A stretch of 59,546 nt of DNA from the NCBI GenBank assembly GCA_964458575.1, contig CAYWMD010000041.1, positions 1 through 59,546 on the forward strand. Reading direction: 5' to 3'. Positions 52,198-59,546 of the stretch are shown piece by piece; the first letter of the stretch is position 1, and every line of letters starts with the position of its first letter. The notes below the pieces were generated by a model. The model was not told the DNA's origin and did no database searches. It saw only the letters and a list, made by a program, of their open reading frames with translations. The translations under genes were made by a program, and so were the position numbers. Source of the stretch: CAYWMD01 sp964458575. GTDB lineage: Bacteria; Verrucomicrobiota; Verrucomicrobiia; Limisphaerales; JADLHS01.

Positions 52198-54372
52198 ATG
52201 ACGCGGACAAAGATCCAGAGGCCACGGTTTGTCTGGTTAACCTCCCTGGTGTTGCTTGTGGTGGTTGGCCTGGCCGTCCTGGGGCTGATGTCGCTCCGGC
52301 AAGACCGGCGCGCCGCAGAGGAAGACGCGGAATTGTTGGCCAAGGTTCTGGCGCGGTCATTTGCCCGACAATGTGCCCTTGCCGTGGAAAGCGAAATCCA
52401 GCGATTCGTTGACGCCGCGGAAGGTTCGCGTAATGCCCTGGTTCGCATCGCCGTTGGTTCGACAAACGAATCTGCCGCCACCAACGCTCTCTTTCTGCAA
52501 AAAATGCCCGCATCGGTCCTTGATAATTTGCCGCGTGCGCTCTGCTACGTCCCGGATCAAGGACGACCGGAAATCACGGACTTCTCCCCCGCACCCGAAA
52601 CCCCGGAATGGCTTTTGCACGTGCCGCGAAGCTGGCTTGAAAAATGGGAAATGGCCGACCGCGCTTCGCGGGAAGCACCGGATTCGGCCAAAACGCATCA
52701 GCTGCTACAGGAAATCGCGCAGACCAACATGGAGCCGTTAAGCGCCAACGCGCGTTTGCGCCTCGCTGTCCTCGAACCAGCGTCATCGAGTGAAAAACTG
52801 TCAATGCTCTGGAGTGCGATCCATCGCGCGAACAATGCAACCGCACCGAGCGGCGTTCCTCTCGCCGACTTGGGTCTGCTTCAAATCGCCGAAACCGCTT
52901 CTTCGGAAGATTGGCTCGGGAAAATTGTTACCGAGGCCGTGTCGCGAACGGTCTTTCATCCTTCATTCTTGACGGAAGTAGTGTTAACCACCCTCGAACG
53001 GCGTGTGCCGAAGGATTCGACAAACCTGGCGGAGCGCGTCTTGGCAGCACGAACTTTGTGGAACGTGGAGCAAAACACGCGTCCAATCCTCAACCAATGG
53101 AAAGAAGCCGGCCTTCGCGCGGGATTCTCTCGCAGCGATCCCCGGCTCGGAGACTTTCTCCTGTTCAGTCGCCCCTCACCTTACATTTCCACCAACGTGA
53201 CCCGAAGTCCCGAAGGCGCGACAACCAACGTCGTCCAAGGCACTGATTATCTGGTCGCCATAATGCCGGACTCAGTAGTGGACGCGGCCATTCGACGCGC
53301 GGCCAGCGACACGGCTGCGACCTGGCCCCGTTACATGTCCATCGAGCTTGAACTGGCAGGTCGGCAATATGGCGCCACACCTTGGAATCTCGGGACGACT
53401 GGCAGGTGGAACCGAAGTAAGATGCTCGCGCGGGAGACTGATACGATTTCGGGTCAACTGATCGGGCATTGTCCGCTGGCGATCTCGGTTTGGCTGGCTG
53501 ATCCAGACTCCCTCTACGCCAAACAGCGACACCGGGTTGTGATCTTTGCTGCGCTTATCGTCGGGGCTGCGTCATTGGCTTTTTTCGGCGCGTGGCAACT
53601 GCAAAGAAATCTCCAAGTGCAACTACGACTCAACGAACAAAAATCCAACTTCGTTTCCAGCGTGTCGCATGAGTTGCGCGCCCCCATCGCGTCAGTGCGG
53701 TTGATGGCGGAGAGCCTGGAGCGCGGGAAAATTTCCGAGCCGGTCAAACAGGGCGAATACTTCCGCTTCATTGGCCAGGAATGTCGGCGGCTCTCATCGC
53801 TCATCGAGAACGTGCTGGATTTTTCGCGCATCGAACAGGGACGCAAGCAATACGAGTTCGAGCCCACGGACATCGTCGCGCTGGTCCAACAGACGGTAAA
53901 GCTCATGGAGCCGTATGCGCTGGAAAAGGGCGTGAGGTTGAATGCGGAGTGCGGAGTGCAGAGTGCGGAATTGAATGTGGACGGACGGGCGATACAGCAG
54001 GCGCTCGTGAATTTGATTGATAATGCCATCAAACATTCGCCAAGGAACGAAACGGTGACGGTGGGGCTGAATGGCTCGAGTCCGGAGTCCGGAGTCCAGC
54101 GTCCAGTGCCCAGCGCCGCGACCCTCAACCCTCAACTCTCAACCCTCAACCTTTCCGTCTCCGATCACGGCCCGGGAATTCCCGCCTCCGAGCACGAGAA
54201 GATTTTTGAACGGTTCTATCGGCTCGGCTCGGAATTGCGCCGCGAAACTCAAGGCGTGGGCATTGGTTTAAGCATTGTGAAACATATTGTGGAAGCGCAC
54301 GGTGGCCACGTGCGAGTCGAGAGCGAAGTCGGAAAAGGCAGCCGATTCAGTATCGAATTACCATTGAAATGA
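52198..54372 (+). CDS. Membrane sensor histidine kinase
   Basis: 724 residues. TM1 at ~12-34, a long periplasmic region without recognised domain (~35-445), TM2 at ~448-468, then HisKA with SVSHELRAPIASVRLM (His ~491) and HATPase with NLIDNAIKHS, DHGPGIP and GVGIGLSIVKHIVEAHGG. Two in-frame low-complexity inserts of repeat origin: ~583-595 (AECGVQSAEL) and ~622-650 (PESGVQRPVPSAATLNPQLS) within the ATPase domain, from tandem heptamers. The response regulator follows after a 115-bp repeat-filled gap. Signal unknown. Confidence 0.92.
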   Translation: MTRTKIQRPRFVWLTSLVLLVVVGLAVLGLMSLRQDRRAAEEDAELLAKVLARSFARQCALAVESEIQRFVDAAEGSRNALVRIAVGSTNESAATNALFLQKMPASVLDNLPRALCYVPDQGRPEITDFSPAPETPEWLLHVPRSWLEKWEMADRASREAPDSAKTHQLLQEIAQTNMEPLSANARLRLAVLEPASSSEKLSMLWSAIHRANNATAPSGVPLADLGLLQIAETASSEDWLGKIVTEAVSRTVFHPSFLTEVVLTTLERRVPKDSTNLAERVLAARTLWNVEQNTRPILNQWKEAGLRAGFSRSDPRLGDFLLFSRPSPYISTNVTRSPEGATTNVVQGTDYLVAIMPDSVVDAAIRRAASDTAATWPRYMSIELELAGRQYGATPWNLGTTGRWNRSKMLARETDTISGQLIGHCPLAISVWLADPDSLYAKQRHRVVIFAALIVGAASLAFFGAWQLQRNLQVQLRLNEQKSNFVSSVSHELRAPIASVRLMAESLERGKISEPVKQGEYFRFIGQECRRLSSLIENVLDFSRIEQGRKQYEFEPTDIVALVQQTVKLMEPYALEKGVRLNAECGVQSAELNVDGRAIQQALVNLIDNAIKHSPRNETVTVGLNGSSPESGVQRPVPSAATLNPQLSTLNLSVSDHGPGIPASEHEKIFERFYRLGSELRRETQGVGIGLSIVKHIVEAHGGHVRVESEVGKGSRFSIELPLK
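53939..53980. repeat. GCGGAGT heptamer tract inside the kinase gene
   Basis: Tandem GCGGAGTGCGGAGTGCAGAG is in frame, encoding AECGVQSAEL between the F-type linker and the N box of the kinase. Confidence 0.6.
54082..54152. repeat. Heptamer repeats (GAGTCCG and CCTCAAC) inside the kinase gene
   Basis: Tandem GAGTCCGGAGTCCGGAGTCC is followed by four near-copies of CCTCAAC(C/T). The two arrays encode SSPESGVQRP and NPQLSTLNLS in frame within the HATPase domain, just before the DHGPGIP motif. Confidence 0.7.
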
Positions 54373-54473
54373 AACATCCAACATCCAACATCGAACGCCC
54401 AACATCCAACCGCAGCCACCGCGGCCGTGAGAAAATTGGATGTTCGATGTTGGATGTTGGTTGTTCGATGTTC
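54373..54473. repeat. CATCCAA heptamer inverted repeat between kinase and regulator
   Basis: Arms 54373-54410 (ACATCCAACATCCAACATCG...) and 54434-54473 (complement, GGATGTTCGATGTTGGATGT) fill the gap between the two-component genes. The response-regulator start codon follows 15 bp later. Confidence 0.85.
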
Positions 54474-54487
54474 ACTTCTTTCTTCAT

Positions 54488-55258
54488 ATGGAACGCATCC
54501 TGATCATCGAAGACGAAACGCCGATGCGCACGGCGCTGGCCGACGTGCTCGAAGGCGAAGGCTATCGCCCGCTCACCGCCGCCGATGGCGAGATCGGCCT
54601 GCACAAGGCCATCGAAGAAAAACCCGACCTCATCCTGCTCGACATCATGATGCCCAAGCTCGACGGCTTCGAGGTATGCGCGGAATTGCGCCGGTTGGGC
54701 CACGCTGTGCCCGTGCTCATGCTCACGGCTAAGGGCCAGGTCGAGGATCGCGTGGCTGGGCTCGATGTCGGCGCGGATGATTACCTCGTGAAACCATTCA
54801 GCACGGAGGAATTGCTCGCACGCGTGCGGGCGTTGCTGCGTCGCACGCGCAAGCAGGGCCACGCGCCCCGGAAACTCAAGCTGGGCGATGTGGAAATTGA
54901 TCTGGCGAGACAGACCGCGGTGCGCGTGAAGCCATCGCGAGACACCGTAGCCGCGGACGTCAGTCCGCGCACTCTGGCGGAAAATCAGCGCCGACTCACG
55001 TCGGCGGCTACACGTGGAGGAAAACAAATTCATCTCACGGCTAAGGAATTTGCCATGTTGCGGTTGCTGGCCGAAGCCGAGGGCGAACCGGTGTCGCGGG
55101 AAAAATTTCTGGACGTGGTGTGGGGTTACGCATCATTTCCGACCACGCGCACGGTGGACACCCACATCGCCAGCCTGCGGGCGAAGCTGGAGAAGAATCC
55201 CGATGCACCGAGGTGGATCAAGACGGTGCATGGCGTGGGATACAAATTGGAGTTATGA
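54488..55258 (+). CDS. OmpR-family response regulator
   Basis: 256 residues from ATG 54488. Receiver domain with EDE (acidic pocket), LLDIMMPKLDG (phospho-Asp ~53), LTAKGQ and DYLVKPF; then a winged helix of the OmpR type (LTAKEFAMLRLLAEAEGEPVSREKFLDVVWGYAS, TRTVDTHIASLRAKLE, IKTVHGVGYKLEL). Between them, residues ~150-180 (SRDTVAADVSPRTLAENQRR...) are an extra segment that interrupts the usual '...AVR(D)GKPIHLT' join and is encoded by a palindromic repeat (54947-55011). DNA binding is probably intact. Partner of the upstream kinase. Confidence 0.94.
   Translation: MERILIIEDETPMRTALADVLEGEGYRPLTAADGEIGLHKAIEEKPDLILLDIMMPKLDGFEVCAELRRLGHAVPVLMLTAKGQVEDRVAGLDVGADDYLVKPFSTEELLARVRALLRRTRKQGHAPRKLKLGDVEIDLARQTAVRVKPSRDTVAADVSPRTLAENQRRLTSAATRGGKQIHLTAKEFAMLRLLAEAEGEPVSREKFLDVVWGYASFPTTRTVDTHIASLRAKLEKNPDAPRWIKTVHGVGYKLEL
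54947..55011. repeat. GTAGCCGCSGACGT inverted repeat inside the response regulator gene
   Basis: Arms 54947-54970 and 54988-55011 pair with about 21 of 24 positions. The element is in frame and adds ~25-30 residues in the interdomain region. A single arm of the same family is at 15684-15706. Confidence 0.85.
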
Positions 55259-55342
55259 ACCACGAAATACACGAAACACACGAAAAGCCTGCGGCATGCG
55301 TCCCTGTTTTTCCTTTCGTGTATTTGGTGTATTTCGTGGTTT
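55259..55342. repeat. ACCACGAAATACACGAAA inverted repeat
   Basis: Arms 55259-55287 and 55312-55342 are complementary (AACCACGAAATACACGAAAC against GTATTTCGTGGTTT). It starts right after the regulator's stop codon and may act as its terminator. Confidence 0.85.
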
Positions 55343-55349
55343 CTCCCTC

Positions 55350-55395
55350 CGATTTTGCAAAACCGTGACAACTCATCCAGGCAACCAACGCATAC
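55350..55395 (+). promoter_or_regulatory. Shared promoter-like element ahead of the ankyrin gene
   Basis: Second copy of the 24-bp element (55350-55373), again ending GTGACAACT and followed after 15 bp by CGCATAC (55389-55395). Transcription would start near 55402, next to the ATG at 55403, giving a leaderless message. Confidence 0.5.
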
Positions 55396-55402
55396 TCGAA
55401 CC

Positions 55403-58400
55403 ATGAGAACTGAATCCTCTAACACCCGATTCAACGCAGAGGCGCTGAGAACGCGGAGTGGCGCAGCGACCTTTTTTGGACTGCGGTGGCAGAGCGAAGC
55501 GGCGACACCGCTTTTGGGGGGCGTCGTTCCTTTCCCAAAGCGGCGTGGCGCTTCGCTTCCCGCCGCAGTCCAAAGCTTTGCGTCTTTGCACCTTTGCGCC
55601 TTTGCGTTGATTCTGCTTCCGCTTTGCCTCTCTGCTGCCACGAACGATCTGACGGGCGCGCTGCAACGCGGGTTGTTCGAGGAGGAGGCCAACCGGAATC
55701 TCGACGCGGCGGCGCAGGCGTATCAGGCCGTGAGCGCGCAATTCGACAAAGACCGCAAGTTGGCCGCCACCGCCATCTTCCGGCTCGGCGAAGTCTATCG
55801 CAAACAGGGCCGGACCAATGAAGCCGTCGCCCAATACGAACGCATCGTGCGCGAGTTTGCGGAGGAACAAACCCTCGTCACCTTGAGCCGGCAGAATCTG
55901 GCGGGGTTGGTCACCAGGACGGGAGCAACCGCTTCGCCTTCGCTGACCCGCGCCGCGCGGGCGGAACAAAAACGTTTGCTGGAACAGGAAATCAAGCTCG
56001 TTGAGCAGGACTTGGCGGAACTCAAGAAACTTTCGGAAATGGGAAAGGGTTCGCAGGCGGAAGTGCGGGCCAAGGAGCGCGAGGTCCTGCAACTGCGTCA
56101 GCAACTCGCGGCGTTGGCGGAGGACGGAACCGAATCACCGGCTTCACCCCGGCTCACGCTGGCCGCTCGATTGGAACAAAAGCAACTGCTGGAGCAGGAA
56201 ATCAACGTGGCGCAGAAGGATCTGGCCGAAGTCACGAAGCAGGCCGATGTTGGAACCGCTTCGCCAACCGATGTGCGGGCCAAAGAGCGGGAAGTGTTGA
56301 AGCTCCGACAGCAACTGGCGGCGTTGAGTGACGAACGGTCGGCGGAACCCGTTCAAGAAGCTGCCGCCCCGGCCTCTGCCGTCGCCACTGCGGAACGCGA
56401 AGCTGAATCTTTGGACACGACGTTGCAAAAACTGAAACAATTACCTCGGCAACCGTTGCGGGATGCAGTGCAGCAAAACTTCCCCAATCCGGTGTTGACT
56501 GATTTGATAAAGCAATTGACGCAAGCGGAGCAAAACCTCGCGGTGTTAAATCGTGATTACGCACCCGGACACCCGGAAGTTATCAGAGCCAAGACACTCG
56601 CAGATACCATCCAAAAGCAAATCGCCGATCAGGTGGATGGGATAATGAAAGGACTGGAGATCAAACTGGATGCAGCCCATGAAACCGCCAAGAAACTGCG
56701 TGGCCAGCTTGAAGCATCCCGCTCCGCCCCGACAACGTCATCCAGCTTGAGCACCGCCGCTACGGCCGCCACCGACGACGAGGAAAAAGAAATCCGCCGC
56801 ATCCAGGAAATGATCAAGAACAGCCCCGACCTCATCAATGCCCCCGTGGCAAGTGAGAATGGACATCTCACTCCGCTTTGTCGTGCCGCTGGCGCAGGTT
56901 GGTTGCGTGTTGCCAAGTTCCTGCTCGACGGCAGCGCGGCGATTGACCGTCGCTCCGTCAACTCGACGCCGTTGCACTATGCCGTTAACGCCGGCCACCG
57001 GGCGATGACAGATTTCCTTTTGGAGCGCGGCGCGGATGTGAACGCCCGCGATGGCGGTGGTCGTACCCCTCTGCACATTGCAGCAGAAAACGGATTTCAA
57101 GCTGTCGCCGAAGTGCTCGTTGCTCACAAGGCCGACATCAATCCCATTACGAGCAAGGGAGAAACCCCGCTTCATCTCGCCGCAAGGCGGGGGCATGCGG
57201 AGTTGGTGAAATACCTCATCAGTATAGGAACGAAGCTGGATGCAAAGGATGAAAGCGGCCAAACAGCCCTGCTATGGGCGGCGGACCGTGGACATTCCGA
57301 ATCCGTGACAGCCATGCTGGCGGCCAAAGCGAATCCAAACCTCGAGGACAACAAGGGCCGGACGCCATTGAGCTACGCGGCGGAGGCTGGACATCTCGAT
57401 TCAGTGAAGGCGCTGCTGGCGGCGAAGGGCGACCCCAACGGCGGAAGCCTCTCGCTTCCCTTGCACGCAGCCATACATCGCAAGAGTCCAGCCATCGTCG
57501 AAGCGCTGTTGCGGGCGGACGCAAATCCGAACACAGTCGCAGCGATCAGTTGGGCGTTTAGCTCTGGTGCACCGCCCTTTGTGCAATCTTATGGATTCGG
57601 ATGGCAATATGCCAACCTCACACCACTCTTCATCGCCATCGCGGAAGCCAATTCTCCCGAGAGCGTCGAACTGCTGCTGCAGTTCAAGGCCGACCCGAAT
57701 GGCCTCAATCCTGAAGGCTGGCCTCTGATTTTCTCCGCAGTGGATAAGTCTGAAATTCTTAAACTGCTGTTGGAAGCAGGTGCAAAACCAAACGCAGAGA
57801 TTAAAAGCTCACCGGGCTGGACCCCAATCTATACGGCGAAGTCGGCAGAATCCACCAAACTTCTGCTGGCACACGGTGCAAATGCCGAAGTGCGGGTTGA
57901 AGACAAAACACCATTGCTCAGGGCGGTGGACGACCGCAATAAAGGCAAAATCGAAGCATTGCTCCAAGGCGGGGCGGAAGTAAACGCCCGGGACAATTTC
58001 GACCACACCCCGCTTCATCTGGCGGTGCTTTATGGGAATTCAGAAATTATTTCGCTCTTGCTGGCGCACAAAGCCGACGTCAACGCCCGCGATAAAAACG
58101 GGCAAACGCCTCTGGACTATGTAAAAGCGAACACCCAGAAAGCAAACATCGCCGAGCTTCTGCGGCGACACGGCGGCTTGAGCGACCTGCCCAAGTCGGA
58201 TCACATTGTGGTGACGCGACCGGGCACGGACATCTCGACGACGATTTTCCTGAAGGGAACGAATGATTGGAATCGCTTCACCCTGATGGATGCGTTGTAT
58301 GGGAAATACGGCACCGGAATCACGCCTGCGTCCACTGTCACGCCGTCGGGATTAACAGCAAGTTTTTCCGACAGAATCCGGGCACTCACGGTGGCGGTGG

Positions 58401-58906
58401 ACATGCCCTTTCCTGATTTGCACCGGATTGTGGTTGTCCGCTCCGGCGACAGTCCGAACAAGCCGCCCAAGCGCATCAACGTGGATTTATTGCTGCCAAC
58501 CGGCGTGGTGGATTGTGCAAAGGACATCCCACTGGAGTTTGGCGACGTGGTGGAAATCCCGGAGCGCGAGCATACCTTGCAAGAGCCGGCCGTGGGCCTC
58601 ACGAGTGAAGAACTCCAGCAAATCGGCAAGTGTCGCGAGGGAACGGTGGTTTTGATTGTGCGAGCCAAACGGACCGAATTGCAGGTGGCGCCTTCGAAAG
58701 GGAGTGCCATGATCGGCAGCGTGCTGATGCGGCCGGAAGTTCGCAGCGCATTGTTTTCATCTTCCGACCTGTCGCAAATCAAACTGACGCGGCGCGGTGC
58801 TGAATCGGAAAAGCAGCGCGAATGGATCGTGGATTGCAGCGGTGGAAAGACGCCCGACCTTTGGCTGCGTGATGGCGACGTGATTGAAGTGCCGGACAAA
58901 CCGTAG
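55403..58906 (+). CDS. Large secreted ankyrin-repeat protein with TPR, coiled coil and SLBB-like tail
   Basis: 1167 residues. Residues 1-60 derive from a nested palindromic repeat; a hydrophobic stretch SFASLHLCAFALILLPLCLSA (~58-78, given in part) acts as signal peptide. Then a TPR-like segment (~90-160), two copies of a coiled-coil module (RAEQKRLLEQEIKLVEQDLA and LEQKQLLEQEINVAQKDLA), about 12 ankyrin repeats (~490-930, e.g. NSTPLHYAVNAGHRAMTDFL), and a C-terminal ~230 residues resembling SLBB/polysaccharide-export beta-grasp modules (PPKRINVDLLL, FGDVVEIPERE). Probably periplasmic scaffold; function unknown. It has the same promoter-like element as the kinase operon. Confidence 0.8.
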   Translation: MRTESSNTRFNAEALRTRSGAATFFGLRWQSEAATPLLGGVVPFPKRRGASLPAAVQSFASLHLCAFALILLPLCLSAATNDLTGALQRGLFEEEANRNLDAAAQAYQAVSAQFDKDRKLAATAIFRLGEVYRKQGRTNEAVAQYERIVREFAEEQTLVTLSRQNLAGLVTRTGATASPSLTRAARAEQKRLLEQEIKLVEQDLAELKKLSEMGKGSQAEVRAKEREVLQLRQQLAALAEDGTESPASPRLTLAARLEQKQLLEQEINVAQKDLAEVTKQADVGTASPTDVRAKEREVLKLRQQLAALSDERSAEPVQEAAAPASAVATAEREAESLDTTLQKLKQLPRQPLRDAVQQNFPNPVLTDLIKQLTQAEQNLAVLNRDYAPGHPEVIRAKTLADTIQKQIADQVDGIMKGLEIKLDAAHETAKKLRGQLEASRSAPTTSSSLSTAATAATDDEEKEIRRIQEMIKNSPDLINAPVASENGHLTPLCRAAGAGWLRVAKFLLDGSAAIDRRSVNSTPLHYAVNAGHRAMTDFLLERGADVNARDGGGRTPLHIAAENGFQAVAEVLVAHKADINPITSKGETPLHLAARRGHAELVKYLISIGTKLDAKDESGQTALLWAADRGHSESVTAMLAAKANPNLEDNKGRTPLSYAAEAGHLDSVKALLAAKGDPNGGSLSLPLHAAIHRKSPAIVEALLRADANPNTVAAISWAFSSGAPPFVQSYGFGWQYANLTPLFIAIAEANSPESVELLLQFKADPNGLNPEGWPLIFSAVDKSEILKLLLEAGAKPNAEIKSSPGWTPIYTAKSAESTKLLLAHGANAEVRVEDKTPLLRAVDDRNKGKIEALLQGGAEVNARDNFDHTPLHLAVLYGNSEIISLLLAHKADVNARDKNGQTPLDYVKANTQKANIAELLRRHGGLSDLPKSDHIVVTRPGTDISTTIFLKGTNDWNRFTLMDALYGKYGTGITPASTVTPSGLTASFSDRIRALTVAVDMPFPDLHRIVVVRSGDSPNKPPKRINVDLLLPTGVVDCAKDIPLEFGDVVEIPEREHTLQEPAVGLTSEELQQIGKCREGTVVLIVRAKRTELQVAPSKGSAMIGSVLMRPEVRSALFSSSDLSQIKLTRRGAESEKQREWIVDCSGGKTPDLWLRDGDVIEVPDKP
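55429..55610. repeat. Nested double inverted repeat at the 5' end of the ankyrin gene
   Basis: Outer arms 55429-55459 (TTCAACGCAGAGGCGCTGAG) and 55576-55610 (TTTGCGCCTTTGCGTTGA) enclose inner arms 55474-55517 and 55534-55575 (TTTGGACTGCGG...). All in frame with the coding sequence, contributing residues ~10-70 including part of the signal peptide. Confidence 0.85.
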
Positions 58907-58916
58907 GCAAATCGAA

Positions 58917-59175
58917 TTCAACGCAGAGGACGCGGAGAACTCAGAGTTTCGCAGAGAAGATTTTCAGGCGGATTGATTCCAAACTCTGGCGTTGGAACCA
59001 CGGATTTCACCGATGACACGGATGGGAAATAATTTTCAACCGCAGCTTCTGGAATGAATCACTTCGTGTCTCGTTTCATCCGTGCTCTCCGCGTCATCGG
59101 TGGTTCTCTGCTCCGGTTTTTGGGTTGATTCCGAACTCTGCGTTTCTTTGCGGCCTTTGCGTTCTCTGCGTTGAA
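58917..59175. repeat. Nested double inverted repeat between ankyrin gene and pyrB
   Basis: Outer arms 58917-58946 (TTCAACGCAGAGGACGCGGA) and 59134-59175 (complement TTCTCTGCGTTGAA); inner arms 58994-59024 (GGAACCACGGATTTCACCGA) and 59078-59108 (TCATCGGTGGTTCTC). Same outer family as in the ankyrin gene. It fills nearly all of the 330-bp gap between two converging genes and may end both transcripts. No gene is seen in the gap. Confidence 0.85.
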
Positions 59176-59236
59176 AGCAGTTGGCTTGGCCTGAGGTTTT
59201 TTGGATTGCTAAAGGAGACAGGCGGGACGCGCTGTC

Positions 59237-59546
59237 CTACGTAGAAGCTATCTCCTGCGGACCTTTACCGCCGTTGACGAGGAACAGCGCAGCCATGCGC
59301 ACGGCCAGGCCGTTGGTCACCTGTTCCAAAATCAACGACCGCCCGCTGTCGGCGATGTCGCTGTCAATTTCCACACCGCGGTTCACCGGGCCGGGGTGCA
59401 TGATGAGCGCGTCGGGTTTGGTCATGGCCAGGCGCGCTTTGTTCAACCCGAAAAGTTGGACGTATTCGTTGATGCTCGGGAACATCGTCTTGCGCTGGCG
59501 CTCGTGCTGGATGCGCAGGAGGTTGATGATGTCCGCGTCGCGGATG
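59237..59546 (-). CDS. pyrB: Aspartate carbamoyltransferase catalytic chain, C-terminal part (5' cut off)
   Basis: The frame is open to the window edge. It begins DADIINLLRIQHERQRKTMF and contains HPGPVNRGVEIDSDIAD, the conserved aspartate-binding HPGP segment of the catalytic chain. About 102 residues of the C-terminal domain are present, ending in VTNGLAVRMAALFLVNGG. It makes carbamoyl-aspartate in pyrimidine synthesis. The N-terminus lies beyond the window. Confidence 0.94.
   Translation of the reverse strand, partial: IRDADIINLLRIQHERQRKTMFPSINEYVQLFGLNKARLAMTKPDALIMHPGPVNRGVEIDSDIADSGRSLILEQVTNGLAVRMAALFLVNGGKGPQEIAST

Noticed and set aside
1..59546. tRNA, rRNA, IS element, integrase or RAYT transposase genes
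   Set aside because: None could be recognised by eye; intergenic spaces are short and mostly filled by palindromic repeats.

Overview
The window looks like chromosome from a Gram-negative bacterium of the Verrucomicrobiota, most likely a Limisphaerales/Pedosphaera-type lineage. This is inferred from gene content, not from a marker gene: lipid A/LPS genes (Kdo transferase, LptF/LptG permease), GC-rich housekeeping genes, a one-off pseudopilin with an FADGH C-terminal motif, secreted proteins ending in an ITWSAV...FYRV-type domain, a GH116 glycosidase with a Tat signal, and a very high load of palindromic repeats. Both ends are cut inside genes: the 3' part of purB on the left and the 3' part of pyrB on the right.

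Layout. 1-3643: purB end, then a tightly overlapping plus-strand run (four-helix-bundle/zinc protein, unknown, DUF2293) and a secreted protein, followed by a decayed second copy of the purB 3' end. 3869-9003: pseudopilin, giant secreted beta-propeller protein, duplicated membrane protein. 9013-12869 (minus): two trypsin-like proteins that have lost the catalytic triad, plus an intact HtrA/Deg protease with several PDZ domains. 12938-19396 (minus): mutS, proC, GH116. 19484-27105 (minus): membrane proteins around two paralogous B12-binding radical SAM enzymes, plus a lipoprotein. 27130-31781 (minus): ispH, a winged-helix regulator with its membrane partner, an alcohol-dehydrogenase-like enzyme, waaA. 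31863-36449 (minus): RND permease and adaptor. 36637-37899 (plus): larA. 38001-42501 (minus): an iron operon (outer-membrane barrel, membrane-anchored DtxR-FeoA fusion, FeoB split in two genes). 42616-52037 (minus): rluA-type synthase, antiporter, a histidine kinase, LptG-like permease, then fur-sufB-nuclease-sufC. 52198-58906 (plus): a kinase/regulator pair and a large ankyrin protein. 59237-59546 (minus): pyrB.

The strongest unexplained signal is a dense population of nested inverted repeats belonging to about ten sequence families, some 17 copies in 60 kb. At least six genes carry them inside the reading frame with the frame kept: mutS (three), the RND permease, feoB, a histidine kinase, its response regulator and the ankyrin protein. 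One copy supplies the apparent ribosome-binding site of ispH and another encodes the signal-peptide core of the ankyrin protein. This resembles Rickettsia palindromic elements (coding palindromes) and REP/RAYT systems; no transposase lies in the window.

Regulatory signals that can be read directly: a DtxR-type box ahead of the feo operon, a Fur/PerR-like inverted repeat ahead of the fur-suf operon, a matching pair of CTTTG-N5-CAAAG operators around the winged-helix regulator operon, and a 24-bp identical element with identical downstream spacing ahead of both the kinase gene and the ankyrin gene, which looks like a shared alternative-sigma promoter.
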